Notes under the pieces: model-generated | What the model was told of the DNA's origin: nothing | Seen by the model: the letters and a program-made list of their open reading frames with translations, nothing else | Database searches by the model: none | Position numbers and translations under genes: made by a program | In this document: positions 1 through 7,372 of the stretch, piece by piece | How positions within the stretch are numbered: the first letter of the stretch is position 1 | How the letters are laid out: each line of letters begins with the position of its first letter | Origin: Sideroxydans lithotrophicus | GTDB lineage: Bacteria > Pseudomonadota > Gammaproteobacteria > Burkholderiales > Sulfuriferulaceae | Assembly (NCBI GenBank): GCA_022736605.1 | Contig: DZDB01000060.1 | Location: 1 to 11,356 of the forward strand | Direction: 5' to 3' | DNA: 11,356 bases

Positions 1-83
1 AGCCAATCAGGACGAACAAAAATAGCCAGCTTGCCTAACGGCTGGATCATCGTCTGAAAATATTTTTTGGGTGTTACAGAACG

Positions 84-105
84 CGCCCGGTAGCTTACCC
101 GGGCG
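84..105 (-). terminator. Hairpin downstream of rpsT, possible terminator
   Basis: A GC-rich inverted repeat lies 11 bases past the rpsT stop codon: arms CGCCCGGTA and TACC-C-GGGCG close around a 3-base loop, with one bulged C. It is placed as expected for an rpsT terminator. The minus-strand sequence after it has only scattered T's and no clean U-run, so it may be a weak or Rho-assisted terminator, or only a 3'-end stabilising hairpin. Confidence 0.45.
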
Positions 106-115
106 GTTGAGACAA

Positions 116-379
116 TCAGGCCATGGCCTTGACAGCAGCAGAAAGTCGGCTCTTGTGACGCGAAGCCTTGTTCTTGTGAATGATGCGCTTGTCAGCGATG
201 CTGTCGATTACGCTCATTGAAGTGGCGAACACTGCTTGCGCTGCGCCCTTGTCACCAGCCACTACGGCTTTTTGTACCTTCTTGATCGCGGTGCGCAGCG
301 TAGAACGCAAGGCGGCATTGTGAGCACGCTGCTTGTCGTTTTGTCTGGCGCGCTTTCTGGCCTGTGCGGTGTTTGCCAT
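116..379 (-). CDS. rpsT: 30S ribosomal protein S20
   Basis: This encodes an 87-residue, lysine- and arginine-rich protein of the usual S20 length. It begins MANTAQARKRARQNDK and carries the family features HNAALRS and, near the C-terminus, KNKASRHKSRL. S20 binds 16S rRNA early in assembly of the small ribosomal subunit. The ATG at 379 gives the canonical N-terminus; an AGGA lies roughly ten bases upstream. The gene is divergent from murJ, an arrangement common in betaproteobacteria. It has its own promoter (419-447) and a short leader containing a 7-bp-arm hairpin. In other bacteria S20 represses its own translation, so the leader may have that role here, but that is inference. Confidence 0.97.
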   Translation of the reverse strand: MANTAQARKRARQNDKQRAHNAALRSTLRTAIKKVQKAVVAGDKGAAQAVFATSMSVIDSIADKRIIHKNKASRHKSRLSAAVKAMA

Positions 380-399
380 AATCTTGGAATCCTGTACTA

Positions 400-415
400 G
401 TGTTTTCTAAAACAC
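400..415 (-). promoter_or_regulatory. Hairpin at the 5' end of the rpsT leader
   Basis: GTGTTTT and AAAACAC form a perfect 7-bp-arm inverted repeat around a 2-base centre. It starts close to where the rpsT transcript should begin, judging from the -10 box at 419-424. A 5'-terminal stem could protect the mRNA or take part in S20 autoregulation. The structure is visible; its role is inferred. Confidence 0.5.
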
Positions 416-418
416 GGA

Positions 419-447
419 ATTATAAAGACCTCGACCGCTTATCGCAA
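419..447 (-). promoter_or_regulatory. sigma70-type promoter of rpsT
   Basis: Read on the minus strand, TTGCGA (442-447, 4/6 match to the -35 consensus) is followed after 17 bases by a perfect TATAAT (419-424). The predicted start near 412 gives an rpsT leader of about 33 bases. A second -35-like TTGACT at 447-452 has a 22-base spacer and is too far to pair with this -10. Confidence 0.7.
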
Positions 448-521
448 GTCAAATCTGGCGGCAGTCCACCTTTATCTATACCATTGCGGCTGTTCTACCT
501 TCTTTCGCTCATCCACACCGC

Positions 522-2057
522 ATGAATCTGCTTAGAGCCCTGGCCAAAGTCAGCAGCATGACCCTGCTGTCGCGCATTTTTGGCTTCGTCCGCGATGCCG
601 TCATTGCACGCAGCTTCGGCGCGGGTATTTACACCGACGCATTTTTCGTCGCCTTCAAGATTCCCAACCTGTTGCGCCGACTGTTTGCCGAAGGTGCTTT
701 TTCGCAGGCTTTCGTGCCGATTCTGGCGGAATACAAAAATCGCCGTGGTCATGACGACACCAAGCTGCTGATCGACCATGTCGCCACGTTGCTGTTTCTT
801 GCATTGCTGGTCGTCACCCTGCTCGGCATACTGGCCGCGCCTGCGGTGGTGTACATCAGCGCGCCCGGGTTTGTCGACGAGCCAGAAAAATTCGCCGTTA
901 CCGTCACCATGCTGCGCATCATTTTTCCTTATATCCTGCTGATTTCACTGGTATCTTTAGCCGGTGGCATTCTGAACACCTATAGCCGCTTCTCTATTCC
1001 GGCTTTCACGCCCGTGTTGTTGAATGTGGCAACCATCGGCGCAGCACTGTGGCTTGCTCCGCATCTGGAAACGCCCGCCATGGCGCTGGCCTGGGGTGTC
1101 ATGCTCGGTGGTGTGCTGCAATTGCTTTTACAGATTCCTTTCCTCAGGCAACTTGGCCTGATGCCACGCTTTCGCATCGAACTGCATGATGAAGGCGTGT
1201 GGCGCATTCTCAAACTCATGGGGCCTGCCCTATTTGGCGTTTCAATCGCACAGATTTCACTGCTCATCAACACCATCTTCGCTTCATTTCTGGCGACGGG
1301 CAGTGTGTCCTGGCTGTATTATGCTGATCGCCTGATGGAATTTCCCACTGGCATGCTGGGCGTCGCACTGGGTACCATCCTGTTGCCCAGCCTGGCCAAA
1401 CATTACGCCGACAACGACCCGACGCAATATTCCCACTTGCTCGATTGGGGTCTGCGCCTGACGCTGATGCTGGCGTTACCTGCCGCTGCGGCGCTGGCGA
1501 TCCTTGCGGTGCCGCTGATCAGCACCCTGTTCATGTACGGCAAATTCAGCGCCAACGACGTGTTCATGACCCAGCAAGCGCTGGTTGCCTACAGTCTTGG
1601 ACTGCTTGGTTTGATCATGGTCAAAATTCTGGCGCCTGGTTTTTATGCCCGGCAAAATATCCGTACACCGGTCAAAATTGCAGTCATCACCCTGCTTGCG
1701 ACCCAGGCCATGAATCTGATGTTTATCTGGAAACTGCAACACGCCGGACTGGCCTTATCCATCGGCCTGGGCGCCTGCCTCAACGCGTCCTTGCTGTTAT
1801 GGAAACTGCGCAGCCAGGGTATTTATCAGCCACAACCAGGCTGGCGCCGGTATTTCCTGAAAATCGGTCTGGCACTGGCGGTCATGAGCGTCGCGCTGTG
1901 GTTTGGCATGGCGGGCGAAACGCGTTGGTTACACGGTCATTTCACTCAGCGCATCGTCCATCTGATCGCCCTCGTGATGCTGGGCGCAGGCAGCTATTTC
2001 GGCACACTCTGGCTCGTCGGCATGCGCCCGGCCCAGTTCATACGCCGTACCGCCTGA
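522..2057 (+). CDS. murJ: Lipid II flippase MurJ (MviN family)
   Basis: This 511-residue polytopic inner-membrane protein is of typical MurJ length, with about 14 hydrophobic segments throughout. It moves the peptidoglycan precursor lipid II from the cytoplasmic to the periplasmic face, as a MOP-superfamily transporter. The N-terminus holds the signature LLSRIFGFVRD. Residues essential in E. coli MurJ fall at the same numbers here: R18, R24, D39 (in YTDA), R52 and R270 (in YYADRLMEFP). The ATG at 522 gives the canonical MNLLRALAKVSS start, although no strong Shine-Dalgarno sequence precedes it. It is divergent from rpsT and the first gene of the plus-strand run. A weak -10-like TATACC lies at 477-482 with no convincing -35, so its promoter is unresolved. 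Confidence 0.96.
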   Translation: MNLLRALAKVSSMTLLSRIFGFVRDAVIARSFGAGIYTDAFFVAFKIPNLLRRLFAEGAFSQAFVPILAEYKNRRGHDDTKLLIDHVATLLFLALLVVTLLGILAAPAVVYISAPGFVDEPEKFAVTVTMLRIIFPYILLISLVSLAGGILNTYSRFSIPAFTPVLLNVATIGAALWLAPHLETPAMALAWGVMLGGVLQLLLQIPFLRQLGLMPRFRIELHDEGVWRILKLMGPALFGVSIAQISLLINTIFASFLATGSVSWLYYADRLMEFPTGMLGVALGTILLPSLAKHYADNDPTQYSHLLDWGLRLTLMLALPAAAALAILAVPLISTLFMYGKFSANDVFMTQQALVAYSLGLLGLIMVKILAPGFYARQNIRTPVKIAVITLLATQAMNLMFIWKLQHAGLALSIGLGACLNASLLLWKLRSQGIYQPQPGWRRYFLKIGLALAVMSVALWFGMAGETRWLHGHFTQRIVHLIALVMLGAGSYFGTLWLVGMRPAQFIRRTA

Positions 2058-2061
2058 GGTT

Positions 2062-2091
2062 TTGACCATCCTCATGAAGCAACGCTAAAAT
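2062..2091 (+). promoter_or_regulatory. Candidate promoter for ribF-ileS-lspA-fkpB
   Basis: TTGACC (2062-2067, 5/6) and TAAAAT (2086-2091, 5/6) are spaced by 18 bases, immediately after the murJ stop codon. The expected start near 2098 would make an upstream ATG at 2104 almost leaderless and leaves about 27 bases before the ATG at 2125, which favours the latter as the ribF start. Confidence 0.55.
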
Positions 2092-2124
2092 CCAGCCTTT
2101 CAAATGCTTGCAGCCAATTCCACA

Positions 2125-3069
2125 ATGCGCATTACGCATGGCCTCACGCCCGTTACCACGCAGCCGTGCGCGGTCACCATCGGCAATTTCGACGGTGTCC
2201 ACCTGGGCCACCGCACCATGCTGCAACGCCTGGTGGATGTCGCTCGTCAACGCGGTCTGGTGCCCTGCGCCGTTACATTCGAGCCGCACCCACGCGAATT
2301 CTTTGCGCCTGACAAAGCCCCGGCACGGCTTTCAAGCCTGCGCGAAAAATTGCAGATGCTGCGTGACTGCGGCATTGAACACGTCCATATTTGCGCCTTC
2401 AATCACGCCTTTTCGCAACTCGCTGCGACTGATTTCATTGACCAGATTTTGCTGGATGGCCTGCATGCCCAATACATATTGATCGGTGACGATTTTCGAT
2501 TTGGTGCCAAACGCGCGGGCGATTTTGCCCTGCTGCAAAACCACGGTGCGCAACACGGCATGGCAGTCGCTGCGATGGACAGCGTCACGCTCGACAGCCT
2601 GCGCATTTCCAGCACCGCCGTGCGCACAGCCCTTGCCGACGGCGATCTTGCGCTGGCCGCGCGCCTGCTCGGGCGACCTTACAGTATCAGCGGGCGCGTC
2701 GCACATGGTGACAAACTCGGTCGTGATATCGGTTATCCCACCGCCAATATCGCCATCAAGCACAATTGCCCGCCGCTCACCGGCATCTATGTCGTGCAGG
2801 TGCGTGGTCTCGCCGATACGCCGCTGCCGGGCGTCGCCAGTCTTGGGGTGCGTCCAACGGTCAAGCAGGCGGCAAAGCCCGTACTCGAAGTCCACCTGTT
2901 CGACTTCGACCGCAACATTTATGGCGAACACCTCTGCGTGGATTTCTTGCACAAGCTGCGCGACGAACAAAAATACGATGACCTGCCCACGCTGGTGGCG
3001 CAGATCGATCGCGATGCCGCGCAGGCGAGACAGTATTTTGAACTCGCCGCGCCGACCTCAGCCCCTTAA
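2125..3069 (+). CDS. ribF: Bifunctional riboflavin kinase / FAD synthetase
   Basis: RibF phosphorylates riboflavin to FMN and adenylates FMN to FAD in the cytoplasm. Counting from this start the protein has 314 residues, normal for the family. The N-terminal FMN adenylyltransferase domain (about 10-180) shows GNFDGVHLGH at 20-29 (the HxGH-type nucleotide site), GDDFRFG at 121-127 and ISSTAVR at 161-167. The C-terminal riboflavin kinase domain (about 187-305) shows GYPTAN at 203-208 and a candidate catalytic Glu at 255 in EVHLFDFD. An in-frame ATG at 2104 would add seven residues. I prefer 2125 because MRITHGL matches typical RibF N-termini and the promoter candidate ends at 2091. Neither start has a strong ribosome binding site. 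ileS follows after 32 bases. Confidence 0.94.
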   Translation: MRITHGLTPVTTQPCAVTIGNFDGVHLGHRTMLQRLVDVARQRGLVPCAVTFEPHPREFFAPDKAPARLSSLREKLQMLRDCGIEHVHICAFNHAFSQLAATDFIDQILLDGLHAQYILIGDDFRFGAKRAGDFALLQNHGAQHGMAVAAMDSVTLDSLRISSTAVRTALADGDLALAARLLGRPYSISGRVAHGDKLGRDIGYPTANIAIKHNCPPLTGIYVVQVRGLADTPLPGVASLGVRPTVKQAAKPVLEVHLFDFDRNIYGEHLCVDFLHKLRDEQKYDDLPTLVAQIDRDAAQARQYFELAAPTSAP

Positions 3070-3101
3070 TCTTATTCAGACTGCGTGCTACAACATCTAC
3101 C

Positions 3102-5870
3102 ATGCCCGACTACAAAGATACTTTGAATCTGCCCGACACGCCGTTCCCGATGCGCGGCGACCTTGCCAAGCGCGAACCCGGCTGGCTGGCGCAATGGCGC
3201 GACAAAAAACGCTACGAGCAAATCCGTGCCGCCAGTGCCGGACGTCCCAAATTCATCCTGCACGACGGCCCGCCGTACGCCAACGGCGACATCCACATCG
3301 GCCACGCGGTGAATAAAATCCTCAAGGACATCATCGTCAAGAGCAAAACGCTGGCCGGGTTCGATGCACCCTACGTGCCGGGCTGGGATTGTCACGGCCT
3401 GCCAATAGAATTGCAGGTTGAAAAAACCCACGGCAAAGCCATCCCCGCTGCGCAGTTCCGTGCCTTGTGCCGTGACTATGCTGCGACCCAGATCGAACGC
3501 CAGAAAGCCGATTTCATCCGCCTTGGCGTACTCGGCGACTGGGATCACCCGTATCGCACCATGGATTTCGCCTTCGAAGCAGGCATCATGCGCACGCTCG
3601 GCGGCATCCTCGCCAACGGTTATCTATACCAGGGTGCCAAACCGGTGCACTGGTGCGTTGATTGCGGTTCGGCGCTGGCCGAAGCCGAAGTCGAATACGA
3701 AGACAAAACCTCCGCCGCAATTGATGTGGCGTTTGAGGTCGCCGACAACGCCGATTTCGCCCGCCGCACCGGCTTGTCTGCGCCGGACGATAAAATTTAC
3801 GCCGTAATTTGGACCACCACACCGTGGACGCTGCCTGCCAACCAGGCCGTGTCGGTACACCCAGAATTCACCTACGACCTGCTGCGCACACCCAAAGGCA
3901 TCCTGATCCTGGCGCACGAACTGGCTGGTGCTGCGCTCAAACGTTACGGGTTTGAGTCTGCTGAAGTCATCGGCCAATGCAGCGGCAGCGCGCTGGAACT
4001 GCTGCAACTGCACCATCCGTTCCTCGAACGCGATGTGCCCGTCATCTGCGGCGAACACGTCACACTGGAAGCCGGCACCGGGCTGGTGCATACCGCCCCG
4101 GCGCATGGCGTGGACGACTATCAGATTGGCCTGAAATACCAGCTCGCGGTCGACAATCCAGTCGGCGACGACGGCAAATTCTTCGCCAGCATCCCGCTGG
4201 TCGGCGGCCAGAGCGTGTGGCAGGGCAATAAAACCGTGGTCGAAGCGCTCGCCGCCAGCGGCCATCTATTGGCCAACGAAAAACTGCTGCACAGCTACCC
4301 GCACTGCTGGCGCCACAAAACGCCGATCATCTTCCGCGCCACGCACCAGTGGTTCATCGGCATGGACAAAACCGGCAGCGATGGCGTGAGCCTGCGCAAC
4401 AACGCCATGCGCGCGGTCGACGACACGGCGTTTTTTCCGGCCTGGGGCCGTGCCCGGCTCGAAGCGATGATGAAAAATCGCCCGGACTGGTGCGTGTCGC
4501 GCCAGCGCAACTGGGGCGTGCCGATGCCGCTATTCGTCCACAAGGAAAGCGGCGAGCTGCATCCGCATACCGCCGCGCTGATCGAAGCGGCGGCGCAGCG
4601 TGTCGAGCAAACCGGGATTGAAGCCTGGTTCAGCCTCGACGCCGCCGAGTTGCTGGGCGATGCCGCCAGCCAGTACAAAAAAGTCACCGACACGCTCGAC
4701 GTCTGGTTCGATTCCGGCGTGACCCACGCCTGCGTGCTCAAGCAGCGCCCGGAACTTGCCTATCCGGCAGACCTGTATCTGGAAGGCTCAGACCAGCATC
4801 GTGGCTGGTTCCAGTCCAGCCTGCTGACCGGCTGCGCCAGCGATGGTAAGGCACCGTATCGCGCCCTGCTCACGCACGGCTTTGTGGTCGACGCCAAAGG
4901 CCACAAAATGAGCAAATCCAAGGGCAACGTGGTCGCGCCGCAAAAGGTGATGGATACCTACGGCGCAGACATCCTGCGCCTGTGGGTCGCGTCCACCGAC
5001 TATTCCGGTGAGCTGACGATCTCGGATGAAATCCTCAAGCGCGTCGCCGACACCTATCGCCGCATCCGCAACACGCTGCGCTTCCTGCTGGCGAATCTGG
5101 CCGATTTTAATCCGGCAAAACACACGCTGCCCGTGGACGAATGGATCGATCTCGACCGCTATGCCATGGTCATGCTGGCCGAGTTCCAGACCGACGTACT
5201 CGCGGCGTATGAACGCTATGAATTTCACCACATCGCCCAACGCCTGCACCATTTCTGCTCGGAAGACCTGGGCGGCTTTTACCTGGATATTCTCAAGGAT
5301 CGGCTCTACACCACGGCGGCTGATTCACACGCACGGCGCTCGGCACAAAATGCCCTGCACCACATCACCCACGCACTGGCGCAGCTGATGGCGCCATTCC
5401 TCAGCTTCACCGGTGAAGAAGTCTGGCAGCAGCTGGCGCACGACGACAACGACAGCATTTTCCTGCACGGTTGGCATAGCGTGCCGCACCCTGCCGACAG
5501 CACAAAACTCGGCGAACAATGGCTGCTGATTCGTCAAAGCCTGGGCGAAGTACGCAAGCATCTGGAAACCCTGCGCGCGGCAGGCGACATCGGCTCTTCG
5601 TTACAGGCCGAAGTCAGCCTGCACGCGAACGGCGCGCAGTATCAGGCATTGGCCGCGCTGGGCAACGACCTGCGTTTTGTGCTCATTACTTCAGCCGCCA
5701 CCCTGGTTGAAGGCGAACCTGCCCTCCACGCCCAGCCCAGTGCCCAAGCCAAATGCGAACGCTGCTGGCATTACCGCAGCGACGTCGGCAGCCACGCCGA
5801 CCATCCCGGCCTGTGTGGCCGCTGTTACAGCAACCTATTTGACCAAGGTGAGATCCGCAACCATGCCTAA
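3102..5870 (+). CDS. ileS: Isoleucyl-tRNA synthetase
   Basis: IleS charges tRNA-Ile with isoleucine and edits mischarged valine. The 922-residue protein is full length for the bacterial (type 1) class I enzyme. The first catalytic motif HIGH is at 65-68 within NGDIHIGH, and KMSKS is at 602-606. The inserted editing domain shows WTTTPWTLPAN and GTGLVHTAPAHG followed by DD. GSDQHRGWFQSSLL belongs to the catalytic core. The C-terminus ends in a zinc finger with C885, C888, C905 and C908. ribF-ileS-lspA is a conserved order, and the last eight bases overlap the lspA start. No strong ribosome binding site precedes the ATG at 3102, but the MPDYKDTLNLPDTPFPMRGDL N-terminus is standard. Confidence 0.97.
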   Translation: MPDYKDTLNLPDTPFPMRGDLAKREPGWLAQWRDKKRYEQIRAASAGRPKFILHDGPPYANGDIHIGHAVNKILKDIIVKSKTLAGFDAPYVPGWDCHGLPIELQVEKTHGKAIPAAQFRALCRDYAATQIERQKADFIRLGVLGDWDHPYRTMDFAFEAGIMRTLGGILANGYLYQGAKPVHWCVDCGSALAEAEVEYEDKTSAAIDVAFEVADNADFARRTGLSAPDDKIYAVIWTTTPWTLPANQAVSVHPEFTYDLLRTPKGILILAHELAGAALKRYGFESAEVIGQCSGSALELLQLHHPFLERDVPVICGEHVTLEAGTGLVHTAPAHGVDDYQIGLKYQLAVDNPVGDDGKFFASIPLVGGQSVWQGNKTVVEALAASGHLLANEKLLHSYPHCWRHKTPIIFRATHQWFIGMDKTGSDGVSLRNNAMRAVDDTAFFPAWGRARLEAMMKNRPDWCVSRQRNWGVPMPLFVHKESGELHPHTAALIEAAAQRVEQTGIEAWFSLDAAELLGDAASQYKKVTDTLDVWFDSGVTHACVLKQRPELAYPADLYLEGSDQHRGWFQSSLLTGCASDGKAPYRALLTHGFVVDAKGHKMSKSKGNVVAPQKVMDTYGADILRLWVASTDYSGELTISDEILKRVADTYRRIRNTLRFLLANLADFNPAKHTLPVDEWIDLDRYAMVMLAEFQTDVLAAYERYEFHHIAQRLHHFCSEDLGGFYLDILKDRLYTTAADSHARRSAQNALHHITHALAQLMAPFLSFTGEEVWQQLAHDDNDSIFLHGWHSVPHPADSTKLGEQWLLIRQSLGEVRKHLETLRAAGDIGSSLQAEVSLHANGAQYQALAALGNDLRFVLITSAATLVEGEPALHAQPSAQAKCERCWHYRSDVGSHADHPGLCGRCYSNLFDQGEIRNHA

Positions 5871-6339
5871 ACTGAAACAGGGTTTAACCGTCGCCGCGCT
5901 TATCATTGCGCTCGATCAACTCAGCAAATACCTGGTCATGCAGGTATTCATGCTTGGTGATTACATCCAGGTCACGTCGTTTTTCGAACTGGTGCGCGCG
6001 CACAATACCGGCGCCGCATTCAGCCTGTTTGCCAATCAGGCCGGCTGGCAGCGGGCGTTCTTCATCAGCATTGCCAGCATTGCCGCCGTCGTCATCCTCC
6101 ACCTGCTGCGCAAACCCGCTGGCAGCCCGTTGTTCAAACTGGCGCTCAGCCTGATTCTGGGCGGCGCACTGGGCAACCTGATTGACCGTATCGTGCACGG
6201 CTACGTGGTCGACTTCCTCTACTTCCACATCAACCAGTATGCGTGGCCTGCGTTTAATATCGCCGACTCCGCCATCACCATCGGCGCGGTACTGCTGGTC
6301 TGGGACAGCTTGCGCAAACCCAAGCCGCACACCGCATGA
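5863..6339 (+). CDS. lspA: Lipoprotein signal peptidase (signal peptidase II)
   Basis: LspA is an inner-membrane aspartyl protease that removes the signal peptide from prolipoproteins after lipid attachment. The protein has 158 residues and four expected membrane helices. The conserved blocks are present: DQLSK (18-22), NTGAAFS (48-54), GNLIDR (104-109), VVDF (115-118) and FNIADS (131-136). By alignment with the Pseudomonas enzyme the catalytic dyad is D117 and D135. The same frame is open further upstream inside ileS, but the ATG at 5863 gives the normal N-terminus and is preceded by AAGGTGAG at 5845-5852. It overlaps ileS by 8 bases and fkpB by 4 bases (ATGA), so translation is probably coupled. 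Confidence 0.96.
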   Translation: MPKLKQGLTVAALIIALDQLSKYLVMQVFMLGDYIQVTSFFELVRAHNTGAAFSLFANQAGWQRAFFISIASIAAVVILHLLRKPAGSPLFKLALSLILGGALGNLIDRIVHGYVVDFLYFHINQYAWPAFNIADSAITIGAVLLVWDSLRKPKPHTA

Positions 6340-6773
6340 AGGTCGCGGCAGGCGATACGCTCAGCCTGCATTTCGCCCTGCGCGCGCGCGGTGGCGCTGA
6401 AGTCGACAGCAGCTTTGACGACGTACCCATCACATTCACACTGGGTGACGGCACGCTGATTCCCAGCCTGGAACACTGGTTGATCGGCCTCGCACCGGGC
6501 GAACGCCATGTTTTTCTGCTGGATGCTGCACAAGCCTTTGGCGAGCCTGATCCGGCACTGATCCAGACGCTACCACTGCGCGACTTCAGCGCCAGTGCAC
6601 CGCCCGCAATCGACAGCATCATCGAATTCAGCCTGCCCAATGGCACTACACTGGCCGGGCGCGTGCTGGCCTTGAGTGACGCCGATGCCACGGTTGATTT
6701 TAATCACCTGCTGGCGGGCTTGCCGATTGAGTTTGAAGTTGAAATTGTCAGCATTATGCCTAGCGCGGTTTGA
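6336..6773 (+). CDS. fkpB: FKBP-type peptidyl-prolyl cis-trans isomerase, SlpA/FkpB type
   Basis: This 145-residue cytoplasmic protein has the FKBP fold with the flap insertion typical of SlpA-like chaperone isomerases. Diagnostic blocks are the N-terminal strand ending in DSSFDD, then GDGTLIPSLEHWLIGL followed by GE, and AQAFGEPDP leading into the inserted domain around residues 70-125. The gene starts in the ATGA shared with the lspA stop. In many proteobacteria lspA, fkpB and ispH are directly adjacent; here the run is interrupted after fkpB by a toxin-antitoxin module. There is no signal peptide, consistent with a cytoplasmic role. Confidence 0.93.
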   Translation: MKVAAGDTLSLHFALRARGGAEVDSSFDDVPITFTLGDGTLIPSLEHWLIGLAPGERHVFLLDAAQAFGEPDPALIQTLPLRDFSASAPPAIDSIIEFSLPNGTTLAGRVLALSDADATVDFNHLLAGLPIEFEVEIVSIMPSAV

Positions 6774-6798
6774 CGCGTCTGGCCGGACGCGTTATTGT
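6770..6798 (+). promoter_or_regulatory. Candidate yefM-yoeB promoter
   Basis: TTGACG (6770-6775, 5/6) and TATTGT (6793-6798, 4/6) are spaced by exactly 17 bases. The -35 box overlaps the fkpB stop codon and the -10 box lies inside the left arm of the operator palindrome, so bound antitoxin would block RNA polymerase. An alternative -10, TACAAT at 6810-6815, lacks a good -35. Confidence 0.5.
6773..6792 (+). terminator. Hairpin at the end of fkpB, possible weak terminator
   Basis: ACGCGTC and GACGCGT form a perfect 7-bp stem around a 6-base loop, starting in the fkpB stop codon. It is followed by TATTGT rather than a U-run. It could weakly terminate the ribF-fkpB transcript or just stabilise its end. 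It also lies inside the yefM promoter spacer. Confidence 0.35.
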
Positions 6799-6816
6799 AC
6801 AAATATTCGTACAATA
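6793..6816 (+). promoter_or_regulatory. Palindromic operator of yefM-yoeB
   Basis: TATTGTAC (6793-6800) and GTACAATA (6809-6816) are perfect 8-bp inverted arms separated by 8 bases. The left arm contains TGTACA, the core recognised by E. coli YefM in its own operator; the right arm has CGTACA. Position just upstream of yefM and overlap with the -10 box fit autorepression by YefM, strengthened by YoeB. Confidence 0.7.
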
Positions 6817-6832
6817 GCAGCGCGAGGGCAAA

Positions 6833-7093
6833 ATGGATGCAATCAGCTACAGTTACACCCGCCAGCACTTTACCGACGTCATGGATAAAGTGAATGACGA
6901 CTGCGCGCCGATACTGGTGACGCGCCAGAATGGCAAGCCGGTCGTCATGATGTCGCTGGCCGATTTCAACGCGCTGGAAGAAACCGCCTATCTGCTGCGC
7001 AGCCCGGAAAACGCGCGCCGCCTGATGGCTGCGGTGGATGAATTAAGAAGCGGTGCGGGCGTCGAACACGCACTGCTGCACGACGCAGATTAA
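6833..7093 (+). CDS. yefM: Antitoxin YefM (Phd/YefM family)
   Basis: This is the 86-residue antitoxin of a type II module. It neutralises YoeB by binding it and represses the operon. It aligns along its whole length with E. coli YefM: ISYSYTRQHF, then PILVTRQNGKPVVMMSLADFN in the N-terminal DNA-binding half (about 1-55), then the hallmark LEETAYLLRSPENARRLM (51-68), then an acidic toxin-binding tail. The ATG at 6833 is preceded by GAGGG at 6824-6828. The toxin gene follows after 5 bases. The module lies between fkpB and ispH, which are normally neighbours. Confidence 0.95.
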   Translation: MDAISYSYTRQHFTDVMDKVNDDCAPILVTRQNGKPVVMMSLADFNALEETAYLLRSPENARRLMAAVDELRSGAGVEHALLHDAD

Positions 7094-7098
7094 ACCCG

Positions 7099-7353
7099 GT
7101 GCAGATCAAATTCGCCGAATCAGGCTGGCAGGATTATCTGTATTGGCAACAAACCGATAAAACGGCGCTCAAACGCATCAATGCACTCATCCAGGACATC
7201 ACGCGTTCGCCGTTTGACGGCATCGGCAAACCCGAAGCACTGCGCCACAACCTCGCCGGATTCTGGTCCCGCCGGATCAGCGAGGAACATCGGCTGGTGT
7301 ATGCCATCGAAAACGGCTGCCTGCTGATCGCGCAGTGCCGCTACCATTATTGA
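7099..7353 (+). CDS. yoeB: Toxin YoeB, ribosome-dependent mRNA endoribonuclease
   Basis: YoeB is a RelE-fold toxin that cleaves mRNA in the ribosomal A site. The protein has 84 residues, exactly the E. coli YoeB length. The catalytic residues known from E. coli are all at the same numbers: E46 (KPEALRH), R65 (EEHRLVY), H83 and Y84 (CRYHY at the C-terminus). Other family blocks are DYLYWQ and GFWSRRI. The start is GTG at 7099, without a visible Shine-Dalgarno sequence, so translation probably depends on coupling to yefM five bases upstream; this would keep toxin below antitoxin. Nothing suggests inactivation. ispH starts 19 bases after its stop codon. Confidence 0.95.
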   Translation: MQIKFAESGWQDYLYWQQTDKTALKRINALIQDITRSPFDGIGKPEALRHNLAGFWSRRISEEHRLVYAIENGCLLIAQCRYHY

Positions 7354-7372
7354 CCTATTACGATTACACGCC

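Noticed and set aside
1..60. Possible gene ends or a short minus-strand start (MIQPLGKLAIFVRPDW) at the left edge
   Set aside because: All three plus-strand frames stop within the first 60 bases, and the minus-strand frame is only 17 codons with no ribosome binding site. Too little sequence to support any gene.
57..70. AT-rich AAAATATTTTTT run as a terminator U-tract for either strand
   Set aside because: It is not directly downstream of a stable stem on either strand; the nearest strong hairpin (84-105) is separated from it by about 14 bases.
6792..7352. TTATTG direct repeat flanking yefM-yoeB as an insertion scar
   Set aside because: Only six bases match and the ends do not coincide with the module boundaries; expected by chance.
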